NCBI RefSeq assembly: GCF_014191355.1
Contig: NZ_JACHWM010000010.1
Location: 124,001 to 188,000, forward strand
Direction: 5' to 3'
From: Methylobacterium sp. R2-1
GTDB taxonomy: Bacteria; Pseudomonadota; Alphaproteobacteria; Rhizobiales; Beijerinckiaceae
Length of the DNA stretch: 64,000 bases
Shown: positions 8,354 through 16,773 of the stretch, piece by piece
How positions within the stretch are numbered: the first letter of the stretch is position 1
How the letters are laid out: each line of letters opens with the position of its first letter
Translations under genes and position numbers: made by a program
Notes under the pieces: generated by a model
Database searches by the model: none
Told to the model about the DNA's origin: nothing
The model's input: only the letters and a program-made list of their open reading frames with translations

Positions 8354-9679
8354 TCATGCGAGCTTGACCTGCCGAGCCTCGGCCGCCTCGGCGCTCTCGG
8401 CTTCCGCCGCAAGGTAGCGCCGCCGCATCGGCTTCAGGACGAAGACCGCGAGCGCGGCGGCCAGGATGTTCAGCCCGATGATGAGGCTGAACACCGCAGA
8501 CCAGCCGTAGCTTGCCGACAGGACACTGGCGAAGGGAACGAGGAAGGCCGCGGTTCCCTTGGCGGTATAGAGCAGGCCGGCATTGCTGGCGGCATATTTT
8601 GAGCCGAAGGTGTCGCCGCAGGTCGCGGGGAACAGCGAATAGATCTCGCCGAATACCCCGAAATACATCGCCGTGCACAGCACGAAGATGATCGGGTTGC
8701 GACCATAGGCGAGCAGCAGGATGCAGGCTGTCGCGGCGATGGTGAAGGCGATGAACATCGTGTTCTCGCGGCCGATGTTGTCGGACACCCAGCCGAAGAA
8801 CGGCCGACCGAACCCGTCGAAGATGCGGTCAAGCGAGATCGCCAGGGTCAGCGCGGCCATCTGCAGGCCGAACAGGTTCATCGTCACATCGGCGACTTTG
8901 AAGTCATGGGCGATCGGGGCGATCTGCGCCGCCGCCATCAGGCCGCCGGAGGCGACCATCACGAACATCGCGTACATCGTCCAGAAGACGGGCGTGCGCA
9001 CCGCCTGTTTCGGGCTCCGGTCGACCTTGGTCTGGGGCAGACGCAGGTTCTTGCGCTTCATCGGCACCGCGACGGACGGCTTGCGCAGCAGGAGAGACAG
9101 GAGGAGAACGATGGCGCCCTGGCCAAGCCCGAACACGAGGAATGCCTTCTGGTAGCCGCTCGCGGCGATCATGTTGGCGATCGGGACCACGGTGATTGCT
9201 GCCCCCGCGCCGAAGCCCGCCGCGGTCGCGCCCGCCGCGAGGCCGCGCCGGTCGGGAAACCACTTCAGGGCGTTGCCGACGCAAGTGCCGTAAACCGAGC
9301 CCGCACCGATGCCGCCGATCACCGCCGCCGTGTAGAGCAGGAAGAGTGAGTCGGCGTAGGCATTGAGGGTCCAGGACAGGGCGATCATGAGGCCGCCGAA
9401 ACCGACCACGACACTCGGGCCGTAGCGGTCCACGAACCACGTCTCGATCGGCACGAGCCAAGTCTCGGTGGCGACGAAGATCGTGAAGGCGAACTGGATC
9501 GCCGTACGCCCCCATTGGTGCTGCGCGTCGATCGGATCGACGAACAGGGTCCAGCCATATTGGAGATTGGCGATCATGGCCATGCAGAGCACGCCGAAGG
9601 CGAGTTGCCACCACTTGGCGGAGGGTGCGTCCGAAGGCGCTTCTGTACGCGCGTGCTGCTCTGCCGGTTGGTGAACCAT
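8354..9679 (-). CDS. OxlT-like oxalate:formate antiporter (MFS), copy 1
   Basis: This 441-residue protein has about 12 hydrophobic segments and the oxalate:formate antiporter layout. The MFS loop motif is DRYGPSVVV and the OFA-type motifs are GSVYGTCVGNALKWFPDRRGLAAG and CGDTFGSKYAASNAGLLYTAKG. The Arg in FGRPFFGW and the Lys in YTAKG probably match the two essential charged residues of Oxalobacter OxlT. It would import oxalate in exchange for formate. The start at 9679 has AGGGAG upstream. Operator site G (9741-9757) is 62 bp upstream. It sits just downstream of a paralogue on the same strand, but 270 bp apart, with its own operator. Confidence 0.85.
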   Translation of the reverse strand: MVHQPAEQHARTEAPSDAPSAKWWQLAFGVLCMAMIANLQYGWTLFVDPIDAQHQWGRTAIQFAFTIFVATETWLVPIETWFVDRYGPSVVVGFGGLMIALSWTLNAYADSLFLLYTAAVIGGIGAGSVYGTCVGNALKWFPDRRGLAAGATAAGFGAGAAITVVPIANMIAASGYQKAFLVFGLGQGAIVLLLSLLLRKPSVAVPMKRKNLRLPQTKVDRSPKQAVRTPVFWTMYAMFVMVASGGLMAAAQIAPIAHDFKVADVTMNLFGLQMAALTLAISLDRIFDGFGRPFFGWVSDNIGRENTMFIAFTIAATACILLLAYGRNPIIFVLCTAMYFGVFGEIYSLFPATCGDTFGSKYAASNAGLLYTAKGTAAFLVPFASVLSASYGWSAVFSLIIGLNILAAALAVFVLKPMRRRYLAAEAESAEAAEARQVKLA

Positions 9680-9740
9680 CCGGTATCTCCCTAATGCGTG
9701 TCTCGTACTCCCCTGGCGCCGCATCACGCATAAGGATGCT

Positions 9741-9757
9741 AGGCATACTCGATACCA
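9741..9757. promoter_or_regulatory. Putative GntR operator, site G (antiporter 1 promoter)
   Basis: AGGCAT-ACTCG-ATACCA fits the 6-5-6 pattern with one change in the first base. It lies in the intergenic gap between the two antiporter genes, in a position that would control the downstream one. The core palindrome is weaker here than in sites A-D. Confidence 0.6.
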
Positions 9758-9952
9758 GGAAGTCGAAGATCCGAGTGCGATGATGCGGCAACCCAGCACA
9801 TCCGCGGCGGTGAGCGCGCCGCTCCGATCGATTCCGGTGTCTGTGCGAGGTCAGGTTGGGGCGCGTCGGCGCAGGTTGGACGTCGTGGCCCAACGCGCGC
9901 CGACGATGGTCTCAAGGATCGGCCGGGCAGCGACCCGGCCGGCAGAGCCTCT

Positions 9953-11248
9953 TTAGTGGGCGGGGGCCGTCTCGGGCTTGGCCTCCAGGGCCGCCGCCTC
10001 CCGCGTGTAAGCCTGCCGCATCGGCTTGAGGACGAAGATCGCCATCAGAGCCGCGAGGATGTTGAGCGCAGCCGCCGCCAGGAACACCGCGTGCCAGCTC
10101 CCCGTCATCGTGGTGAGGATGCTGGTGTAAGGCACGATCAGCGCCGCCGTCCCCTTGGCGGTGTAGAGCAGGCCGGCATTGGTGGCAGCATACTTCGACC
10201 CGAAGGTGTCGCCGCAGGTCGCGGGGAACAGCGAGTAGATCTCGCCCCAGGCGAAGAACACGAGTCCGGTCAGGATCACGAACATGATCGGATCTTGGCC
10301 GAACTGGCTCAGCATGTAGATGCCGACACCTTCGATGCCGAAGGAGAGGAACATCGTGTTCTCACGGCCGATATGGTCGGAGATCCAGCCAAAGAGCGGG
10401 CGGGTCACGCCGTTGAGCACCCGGTCGATGGTGGCGGCGAAGGTCAATGCCGGCAGGGTGATGCCCAACAGGCTGACCGGCACGTCGGCGATGTGGAAGT
10501 CCTTGGCGATGGGGCCGAGCTGGGCGGTGGCCATCAGACCGCCCGCAGCCATCATCACGAACATCGCGTACATCACCCAGAAGATCGGGGTGCGAGCCAT
10601 CTCGCCAGGCGTGAAGTCGCGCTTGCTCTGGCTAACGCGGGCGATCTCGGGCACCTGCCCCTTTTTCGGCGCGACCAGGAATAGGGCGATCAGCATCACG
10701 ATCAGGCCCTGGCCGAGGCCGAACCAGAGGAAGGCCGCCTCGTAACCGTAATGGTGAATCACTGCCTGGATCGGCACCACCGTGAGCGCGGAGCCCGCAC
10801 CGAAGCCCATCGCGGTAAGGCCGGCGGCAAGACCGCGACGGTCGGGGAACCACTTGAGCGAATTGCCAACGCAGGTGCCGTAGACCGCGCCCGCGCCGGT
10901 ACCGCCGATCACGGCGCCGACATAGAGCAGAGTGAGCGAGTCGGCGTAGGCGTTGATCACCCAGGCGAGCCCGCACATCAGGCCGCCGGCAAGCGTCACG
11001 ACCCGCGGGCCGTACTTGTCGACGAACCAGCCCTCGATCGGCACCAGCCAAGTCTCTGTGACGACGAAGAGGGTAAAGGCGACTTGGATCGCGGCGCGGT
11101 CCCAGCCGTGCCGCTCTTGGATCGGGTTGACGAAGAACGTCCACCCGTACTGCATGTTGGCGATCATGCACATGCAGATGATGCCGAACAGCAATTGCAG
11201 CCAACGGCTTGTAGGCGCTGAAGCGCCTGTCGTGGATAGATCGGTCAT
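9953..11248 (-). CDS. OxlT-like oxalate:formate antiporter (MFS), copy 2
   Basis: This 431-residue MFS protein is clearly paralogous to the copy at 8354-9679 across its length: YGWTFFVNPI, VYGTCVGNSLKWFPDRRGLAAG, TRPLFGWISDHIGRENTMF and CGDTFGSKYAATNAGLLYTAKG. The last motif carries the Lys matching the substrate-binding Lys of OxlT. Predicted role is oxalate/formate exchange across the inner membrane; one copy may prefer another carboxylate. The start is the ATG at 11248. The upstream 430 bp are AT-richer and hold only one convincing GntR-type site (11611-11627), 360 bp away, so this copy may be regulated differently. Confidence 0.85.
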   Translation of the reverse strand: MTDLSTTGASAPTSRWLQLLFGIICMCMIANMQYGWTFFVNPIQERHGWDRAAIQVAFTLFVVTETWLVPIEGWFVDKYGPRVVTLAGGLMCGLAWVINAYADSLTLLYVGAVIGGTGAGAVYGTCVGNSLKWFPDRRGLAAGLTAMGFGAGSALTVVPIQAVIHHYGYEAAFLWFGLGQGLIVMLIALFLVAPKKGQVPEIARVSQSKRDFTPGEMARTPIFWVMYAMFVMMAAGGLMATAQLGPIAKDFHIADVPVSLLGITLPALTFAATIDRVLNGVTRPLFGWISDHIGRENTMFLSFGIEGVGIYMLSQFGQDPIMFVILTGLVFFAWGEIYSLFPATCGDTFGSKYAATNAGLLYTAKGTAALIVPYTSILTTMTGSWHAVFLAAAALNILAALMAIFVLKPMRQAYTREAAALEAKPETAPAH

Positions 11249-11610
11249 GGACGTATCTCCAGTGGACGCTCGATTTTCCGAGCTTTTTGGTCAGTTTTAG
11301 TTCAGTAATTTTTTCAATGAACAGCGGTATTATTGCTTAAGATAGGTAGATAACGCGGGCACACGGCCAGCGCTGCAATGACTTGATGGAACTTCCAAAT
11401 GTTCCGGGTGACACCTCCGCCGACTGGCTCTGCCGAATCCTGGACGATGTGCGTGCGAGAACGAGGGCCGGGTGCTTTCTTGGACCCGGATTGGTAAGGC
11501 CGTGCTGCCGTCCGTATCGCCCTGACCCATGGCTTCAAGGTCCAGTGGCTCGATCTTGCCAATCGGCCCGGGCGCCGCGGCACCATAATTCAAAATGCCG
11601 GATTGACAAT

Positions 11611-11627
11611 AGGTATGTTGTATACCA
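11611..11627. promoter_or_regulatory. Putative GntR operator, site E (CBS/kinase operon)
   Basis: AGGTAT-GTTGT-ATACCA fits the 6-5-6 pattern. It lies 51 bp upstream of the GTG start of the CBS gene, a typical operator position. The rest of 11249-11678 contains no supported gene; open frames there are short and unlike known proteins. Confidence 0.6.
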
Positions 11628-11678
11628 GCCTGGGTTCCAAGGCGGCCCCGTCGAGAGGCGTGCCGATGGAGGAGCGCC

Positions 11679-12122
11679 GTGTTCGCAACGTTGCGCCGTG
11701 AGCCGGACGCCGCGGGCGTCCGCACCATTCACAGAGACCGGTCGGTAGCCGAGGCGGCTCAGCTTCTTGCCGAACCGGGAACAGGCGCACTCGTCGTCGT
11801 CGAGGGCGAGTGCGACGAGACCGTGACGGGTCTTCTCACGCAGCGCGACATCTTCCGCGCAGTGGCGGCCGAGGGTCCAGAGATCTACAGCCGCAGCGTC
11901 TGGCTCATCACCGACCACGACTTTCCCGCCGTCGATGTTGGGGCTTCGGCACAGGAGCGCCTGAAGACCTTCTGCGAACGGAAGGTCGATCACATCGCCC
12001 TGATGGAATCCTGCCGCATCAGCGCGATCCTGAGCATCTGGGATTGTGCTGGCCAAGACATCGGCCATGATACCGGCCAAGCAAGAGCGGCGACAAATCC
12101 CCAGACATCACCACATACGTGA
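11679..12122 (+). CDS. CBS-domain protein
   Basis: This 147-residue protein begins with a good CBS motif (TIHRDRSVAEAAQLLAEPGTGALVVVEGE then VTGLLTQRDIFRAVA). A second, more degenerate CBS half follows (DFPAVDVGASAQERLKTFCERKVDHIALMESCRISAILSIWD). The C-terminal tail is polar. CBS pairs bind adenosyl ligands such as AMP or ATP and act as energy sensors. The start is GTG at 11679 with GGAGG 7 bases upstream. It leads a plus-strand set with the genes at 12274 and 12605, behind operator E. A short inverted repeat (CATCAC/GTGATG) overlaps its stop. Its partner is unknown. Confidence 0.75.
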   Translation: MFATLRREPDAAGVRTIHRDRSVAEAAQLLAEPGTGALVVVEGECDETVTGLLTQRDIFRAVAAEGPEIYSRSVWLITDHDFPAVDVGASAQERLKTFCERKVDHIALMESCRISAILSIWDCAGQDIGHDTGQARAATNPQTSPHT

Positions 12123-12273
12123 TGGTGCACGGCTCCGCTTGCGCGCGATCGTCCCAGCGCAGGATGCATGAGGCCGTAGACCGCATTCGACGGAGCGGAC
12201 ACAATGCACCGGGCGTTGTGCGAGAACGAACCGGAACCGGTCGGACGGTAGCTCCGAAGAAAAGGCGCCCGCC

Positions 12274-12567
12274 ATGGAAACCCCGATGAAACATCTGACT
12301 GTCGTCGAATGCCCGATCGTCTTCCCGGGCGAGAACGAATTCGGCACATCGAGCATCGACATGCTGCCGCGCCTCGGCATCGCAGGGGGGCTGGAGAGCC
12401 GTCACATCCGCGTTCTGGATGAGCGTATCATCGCCGTGTGCATCTGGCGCAGTTCGTTCTGCGCCAAGCTGTTCTTCGACACCGCGTGGCACGAGCGGGC
12501 GGCGACCCTCTGGGGCGAGGCCTACCAGATCCGGTTCGAGGCGATCGAGAACGCCTCCGCCGCCTGA
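12274..12567 (+). CDS. Small protein, possible dimeric alpha/beta-barrel fold
   Basis: This 97-residue protein is not assigned to a named family with confidence. The second half, IIAVCIWRSSFCAKLFFDTAWHE followed by GEAYQIRFEAIENA, resembles the beta-alpha-beta ending of dimeric alpha/beta-barrel proteins of the ABM/YdhR/EthD type, which are often small monooxygenases or ligand binders. An AAGGCG box precedes the ATG at 12274. It lies 150 bp after the CBS gene and 37 bp before the kinase gene, and is probably co-transcribed with the latter. Function unknown; fold is inference. Confidence 0.6.
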   Translation: METPMKHLTVVECPIVFPGENEFGTSSIDMLPRLGIAGGLESRHIRVLDERIIAVCIWRSSFCAKLFFDTAWHERAATLWGEAYQIRFEAIENASAA

Positions 12568-12604
12568 TCGGAACGAGCTGCTCGCAGCAAGGAGGGACAG
12601 CGCG

Positions 12605-14452
12605 ATGGACACCACCGCGCCGCCCCTCACGAACAGCCCCCCCAGCGCGACGCCCGCGGACGCGCCGGCCTTCCACGCCTGGGATCCGGGCCTCGAGCCC
12701 GGCCTGCCGCGGGCGATGCGACCGCTCGCGACGCTGTTCCGGCCCGAGAACGTATCCCTCAGCTATCCTGAGATCCTCGAACTCTCCGACTTGAGCGGCC
12801 TGTCCGCGACCCAGATCGCGCCTTTCCGCGCCGAGCGCCTTGCCGTCCACGAGGTGCTGATCCGGGTGATGGCCGACATTTCGGTCCCTGTCGGTGAAGT
12901 CTACGCCGATCTCGGTCTGAACTTCCGGCGGATCGTCACCACTCTCCTGCGTGAGGGTGTGGCGCAGCGCCTCGACGCGGTCACGGCCACGCTCGATGCC
13001 GTCCGCGCCGAGGCTGACGCGGTCCTGGAACGCGAGTTGTCGGCCCTGCTCGACGAGACGCCCGCGCCAGCGCCCAAGCCGGCTTCCGGCTGGGGGCGGT
13101 GGCTCGCCCGCCTCGGCGCAGCCGAGCCGCCCTCCCCCCGGACCGTCTCTCGTACCGGCGAAGGCCAAGCCAGCCTCCTTGAGCGTCTCGACGCGCGGTG
13201 CGCCGCGGCCGACGAGTCGGACACCTTGGAAAGTGCTGCCCGCGAGGCCCTTCGCACGGTGTTCGGCCATATCATCGCCCGCCAGGGCATGTTGATCCGC
13301 GACCGGGCGCTGCTGCGACGGCTTGCCGGGATTCTCGTCACCAACCGCTGCGGCAGCGACCGGATCGGCGCGCTGATCGCGCCATGGATCGAAGCCGTCT
13401 CCGAGGCCCAGGGCTACCATCGCCCGGCGCCCCAAGCACAGCCGGTGGTGATGACCGTCAAGGGCGCATCGGCCTCGGGGAAGAGTACGATCCGACCCTA
13501 CCAACGCGGCCTCGCCGGGCGGATCGGCGCCTCGTGGCAGGATTTCGCCGTCATCACCCCCGACGTCTGGCGCAAGTTCCTGCTCGATTACGACAGCTTA
13601 GGCGCGGCCCGCCGCTACGCTGGGCCTCTGACCGGCCACGAGGTGGAGATCGTCGATGCCAAGCTCGACCGTTACATCACCCGCAAGGCCGTGGGCGGCC
13701 GCCTCTCGCACTTGCTGATCGACCGCTTCCGCTTCGACAGCTTCTCGACGGAGGCCGGCAGCGACGGCGCCGGACAGCTCCTGACCCGGTTCGGTCACCG
13801 GATCTACCTGCAGTTCATGGTCACGCCGCCCGAGGAAACCGTGGAGCGAGCCTGGAAGCGGGGCGAGGAGTTCGGGCGCTACAAGGCAGTCGAGGATCTG
13901 CTCGCGCACAACGTCGAGGCCTATACCGGCATGCCGCGGCTGTTCTTCACTTGGGCCCTGCGCCAGGATCGGCCGGTCTTCTTCGAGTTCCTCGACAACA
14001 GCGTGCCTCAGGGGGCACGCCCGCTCACCATTGCCTTTGGCACGAACGACACGATGACGATCCTCGACGCGAAAGCCCTGCTGGCGATCGAGCGCTACCG
14101 GCGGATCGACATCCGGGCCCGCAGTGCAGCGGAGGTCTATCGTGGCGTCGCCGACGCGTCGGAGGCGGAGGCGGGCTTCCTGAGGGAGGTGCTGCGACGG
14201 CTTGCCGTCGTGCGCTTCGCCGAGCGGGAGACAGGGCAGGTCTTCGCACGATTCGAGCGGGGCCGCTTGCTCGGCCTGGACCGGGCGGGGCTCGCCGCAG
14301 CGCTTACCGATGCCGGGACCGCACGGGCCCTTGCGGCGGCAGGCCTGCCGAAGCAGACCGACAACGTGCCGCCGCTGAACGAAAAGCTGTGCCCGGCCGA
14401 GACATCGACGCTCGGCGCCTGGGGCCGGAGAACCGTTCAGACCGCCTGCTGA
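12605..14452 (+). CDS. Large P-loop protein, zeta-toxin-like kinase
   Basis: This 615-residue protein has an N-terminal helical region of unknown type (1-275). A P-loop kinase domain then begins at MTVKGASASGKST, with Walker A G287-T295 and Lys293. About 25 residues later comes VITPDVWRKFL (Asp320, Arg323). This spacing recalls zeta-toxin and related small-molecule kinases, where an Asp and Arg follow the first strand. A basic segment (AWKRGEEFGRYKAVEDLL) could be a lid. The start has AAGGAGGG 9 bases upstream. No small antitoxin of epsilon type is adjacent. It lies in the oxalate cluster, last of a set led by the CBS gene. Substrate unknown; the zeta link is by motif only. Confidence 0.65.
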   Translation: MDTTAPPLTNSPPSATPADAPAFHAWDPGLEPGLPRAMRPLATLFRPENVSLSYPEILELSDLSGLSATQIAPFRAERLAVHEVLIRVMADISVPVGEVYADLGLNFRRIVTTLLREGVAQRLDAVTATLDAVRAEADAVLERELSALLDETPAPAPKPASGWGRWLARLGAAEPPSPRTVSRTGEGQASLLERLDARCAAADESDTLESAAREALRTVFGHIIARQGMLIRDRALLRRLAGILVTNRCGSDRIGALIAPWIEAVSEAQGYHRPAPQAQPVVMTVKGASASGKSTIRPYQRGLAGRIGASWQDFAVITPDVWRKFLLDYDSLGAARRYAGPLTGHEVEIVDAKLDRYITRKAVGGRLSHLLIDRFRFDSFSTEAGSDGAGQLLTRFGHRIYLQFMVTPPEETVERAWKRGEEFGRYKAVEDLLAHNVEAYTGMPRLFFTWALRQDRPVFFEFLDNSVPQGARPLTIAFGTNDTMTILDAKALLAIERYRRIDIRARSAAEVYRGVADASEAEAGFLREVLRRLAVVRFAERETGQVFARFERGRLLGLDRAGLAAALTDAGTARALAAAGLPKQTDNVPPLNEKLCPAETSTLGAWGRRTVQTAC

Positions 14453-14584
14453 GCGCCGCTCATGCCGTGCCGCGTAATCCACGGATGCCAGTCACGCGCT
14501 CGTCTTCAACAGAGATTGCACGGACAGTTCCATCGGGTCAGACCATCACGCGGCGACCACATGCGCGTGACGCATGCCTTGATC

Positions 14585-14608
14585 TGGTATTTTGTACTTC
14601 ATATTCCA
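14585..14608. promoter_or_regulatory. Degenerate GntR-like site F
   Basis: TGGTAT and ATTCCA half-sites are present but 12 bases apart instead of 5. It sits 70 bp upstream of the 55-residue ORF. It is the weakest of the set and may be a decayed or non-functional site. Confidence 0.35.
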
Positions 14609-14677
14609 AACGAGCAGGGCTATTTCATGTGCATCGCACCATAGCCCGTCCCGCCGCGCACATCGTCGGAGACCATC

Positions 14678-14845
14678 ATGCTCGCCACTTGGCTCGCCGC
14701 GCTTCTCTTCTTCGTCGCCCTGCAGGCATTGCTCGTGGTCAGGGTGGCCGACCGTCTGACCGTCTCCGGCGCTGCTCATGATATTCCGGCTATCCGTAAT
14801 ACCGAGGCGCAGCAGACCGCCGACCGCTACGCCCGCGCAGCCTGA
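14678..14845 (+). CDS. 55-residue single-span membrane protein
   Basis: A short frame with a proper GGAG box 6 bases before the ATG encodes MLATWLAALLFFVALQALLVV, a single hydrophobic span at the N-terminus, then a polar tail ending DRYARAA. The span could be an uncleaved anchor with the tail in the periplasm or cytoplasm. It lies between the kinase gene and the convergent 71-residue gene, and its last 19 bases overlap the end of that gene. Small partners of secondary transporters have this size, so a role with the OxlT-like antiporters is one possibility, but there is no sequence proof. Confidence 0.55.
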   Translation: MLATWLAALLFFVALQALLVVRVADRLTVSGAAHDIPAIRNTEAQQTADRYARAA

Positions 14846-15042
14846 GCGAAGTCAAAGGCTTCACGCGAAGCGACACTGACGGAAGCCGGGCAGTCGAGCA
14901 CGCCCCGATCGCTCGCCGGGACGGAGAGGCGGGCCCCTGCAGGCGGCATCACATCGAGGAAGGTCTGTAGCTCGGCTTCGGAAAAATAGCCGAACGCCTC
15001 CACGAGGTCGGCGAGGGCGTCGTCCAGAGCGTTTTCCGTCAT
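14827..15042 (-). CDS. 71-residue hypothetical protein in the oxalate cluster
   Basis: The frame starts MTENALDDALADLVEAFGYFSEAELQ, an acidic amphipathic helical stretch, and continues to a Pro/Ala-rich middle and a final helix. I do not recognise a family. The ATG at 15042 has a strong GGAGG 8 bases upstream. Operator site D (15110-15126) is 68 bp upstream, so this small gene has a promoter region like those of the known oxalate genes. Its 3' end overlaps the 55-residue gene tail-to-tail. Cytoplasmic location is likely because no signal or span is seen. Confidence 0.6.
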   Translation of the reverse strand: MTENALDDALADLVEAFGYFSEAELQTFLDVMPPAGARLSVPASDRGVLDCPASVSVASREAFDFAQAARA

Positions 15043-15109
15043 CGCCGCATCCTCCGGATGCCGACCGCTTGATGACGGACTTCGCCATCCCGAGCCGGAC
15101 ATGTCGTAT

Positions 15110-15126
15110 TGGTATTTGGCATACCA
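15110..15126. promoter_or_regulatory. Putative GntR operator, site D
   Basis: TGGTAT-TTGGC-ATACCA is a good 6-5-6 match and, read on the other strand, closely matches site B. It contains the TGGCATACCA core. It lies downstream of frc copy 2 and upstream of the 71-residue gene on the same strand, so it most likely serves the small gene. Confidence 0.7.
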
Positions 15127-15181
15127 GCGTGTCGGAAATCAAGTTCCGGACGCCTCGCGTTCGGAGAAATAGTGCCGCCCC

Positions 15182-16459
15182 CTACTCCGCGGCGATGCGG
15201 TGGACGCCACCGACGGCACCCGAGCCAAGGATGTCGCTGACTTCAGCATCCGTGCAGCCGAGCACCTCGCGCAGGATCTCGTCGGTGTGCTCGCCGAGCA
15301 GCGGCGCGCGGGTCACCTCTGTCGGGCTCGCCGACAGCTTGATCGGATTGCCGACGGTCAGGTAGGCGCCCCGGGTCGGGTGCTCGACCTCGACCACCGT
15401 CCCGTTCGCCCGCAGCATCGGGTCCTCGGCGATCTCCTTCATCGACAGGATCGGCCCGCACGGGATTTCGTAGGCGTTGAGGATCTCCATCGCCTCGAAC
15501 TTGTCGTGCTTCATCGTCCAGGCTTCGATCCGCGTGAAAATCTCGTTGAGATGCGGCAGCCGGGCCTTCGGCGTGGCGTAGGCGGGATCGGCCTTCCAAT
15601 CCGGCTCACCGATGATGTCGCAGATCGAGCCCCAGACCGCGCCTTGCGTGATGAAGTAGATGTAGGCGTTGGGATCCTGCTCCCAGCCCTTGCACTTGAG
15701 GATGCGGCCGGGCTGCCCGCCGCCGGAATCGTTGCCCGCCCGCGGCACCGCCTCGCCGAAGGGCACGCCCTCGCCGTACTGGCTGTATTCCATGAGCGGA
15801 CCGTGGCCGAGACGCTGCTGGTCGCGCAGCTTCACCCGGCAGAGGTTGAGCACCCCGTCCTGCATGGCGCAGTCGACCCGCTGACCCTGACCCGTCTGAG
15901 TGCGCTGGTAGAGGGCCGTGACGATGCCGAGCGCGAGGTGCAGGCCGGTGCCGGAATCGCCGATCTGCGCGCCCGAGACCATCGGCACGCCGTCGCGCCA
16001 GCCGGTGGTGGAGGCCGCCCCGCCGACGCATTGGGCGACGTTCTCGTAGACCTTGCAATCCTGGTAACGACCGGGGCCGAAGCCTTTGACAGAAGCCAGG
16101 ATCAGTCCCGGATTGGCCACCTGGAGCCGCTCCCAGGTCAGCCCCATGCGGTCGAGCGCGCCGGGGGCGAAGTTCTCGACCAGCACGTCGCACTCGGCGA
16201 TGAGCCGCCAGAGGATGGCGTTGCCCTTGGGGTTCTTGGCGTCGAGCGTGATCGAGCGCTTATTGTGGTTCAGCATCGTGAAGTAGAGGCTGTCCACGCC
16301 GGGAAGGTCCTGCAATTGCTGGCGCGTCGCGTCGCCCGCGCCCGGCCGCTCGACCTTGATCACGTCGGCTCCGAACCACGCGAGCAGTTGCGTGCAGGTC
16401 GGACCCGACTGGACGTGGGTGAAGTCGAGGATCCGAACGCCGTCGAGCGCCTTGCCCAT
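15182..16459 (-). CDS. frc: Formyl-CoA:oxalate CoA-transferase family protein (copy 2)
   Basis: This 425-residue class III CoA-transferase has the same N-terminal signature as copy 1 ([36 protein letters not shown]), the catalytic Asp168 in QIGDSGTG, and a shorter glycine loop ([10 protein letters not shown]). The chosen ATG at 16459 has GGGGAGGAG upstream. The two copies are diverged enough to differ in kinetics or acceptor, for example formyl-CoA versus another CoA donor such as succinyl-CoA. It is read away from the GntR gene, sharing a 310 bp promoter region with operator C. Strong family call; exact acyl specificity is not proven. Confidence 0.88.
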   Translation of the reverse strand: MGKALDGVRILDFTHVQSGPTCTQLLAWFGADVIKVERPGAGDATRQQLQDLPGVDSLYFTMLNHNKRSITLDAKNPKGNAILWRLIAECDVLVENFAPGALDRMGLTWERLQVANPGLILASVKGFGPGRYQDCKVYENVAQCVGGAASTTGWRDGVPMVSGAQIGDSGTGLHLALGIVTALYQRTQTGQGQRVDCAMQDGVLNLCRVKLRDQQRLGHGPLMEYSQYGEGVPFGEAVPRAGNDSGGGQPGRILKCKGWEQDPNAYIYFITQGAVWGSICDIIGEPDWKADPAYATPKARLPHLNEIFTRIEAWTMKHDKFEAMEILNAYEIPCGPILSMKEIAEDPMLRANGTVVEVEHPTRGAYLTVGNPIKLSASPTEVTRAPLLGEHTDEILREVLGCTDAEVSDILGSGAVGGVHRIAAE

Positions 16460-16640
16460 CGCAGGTCTCCTCCCCAGGAGAGTGGCCGATTGTTCGCGCG
16501 TCCCGTCGGCCGATGGCGTCGGCCGGAGCGCACCGTCGAGAAGCCGTGCCGGTCTTGGACACCGCGCGCACTGGGGTCGTTCGAGGAAAGCTGCCCTGCA
16601 CCCAGCGAATGCCAAAGGTATCGACTTCAAGGTTTCTTTC

Positions 16641-16657
16641 TGGCATACCAAATGCCA
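16641..16657. promoter_or_regulatory. Putative GntR operator, site C (frc copy 2 / gntR)
   Basis: TGGCAT-ACCAA-ATGCCA is the most symmetric of the sites: with two flanking bases each side the arms are TCTGGCAT and ATGCCAGA, perfectly complementary. It lies in the divergent region between frc copy 2 and the GntR gene and could mediate autoregulation. Confidence 0.75.
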
Positions 16658-16773
16658 GACGTCAACATTTGCGGGCTCCGGGCGTTAGATCCGCGCGGGC
16701 TCGTGAGCAAAATCCTGAGGCATAAGCCGGGCGCATGCCTGCGATCGGCTTGTCTTCCCAGAGGCGAGGCGCC

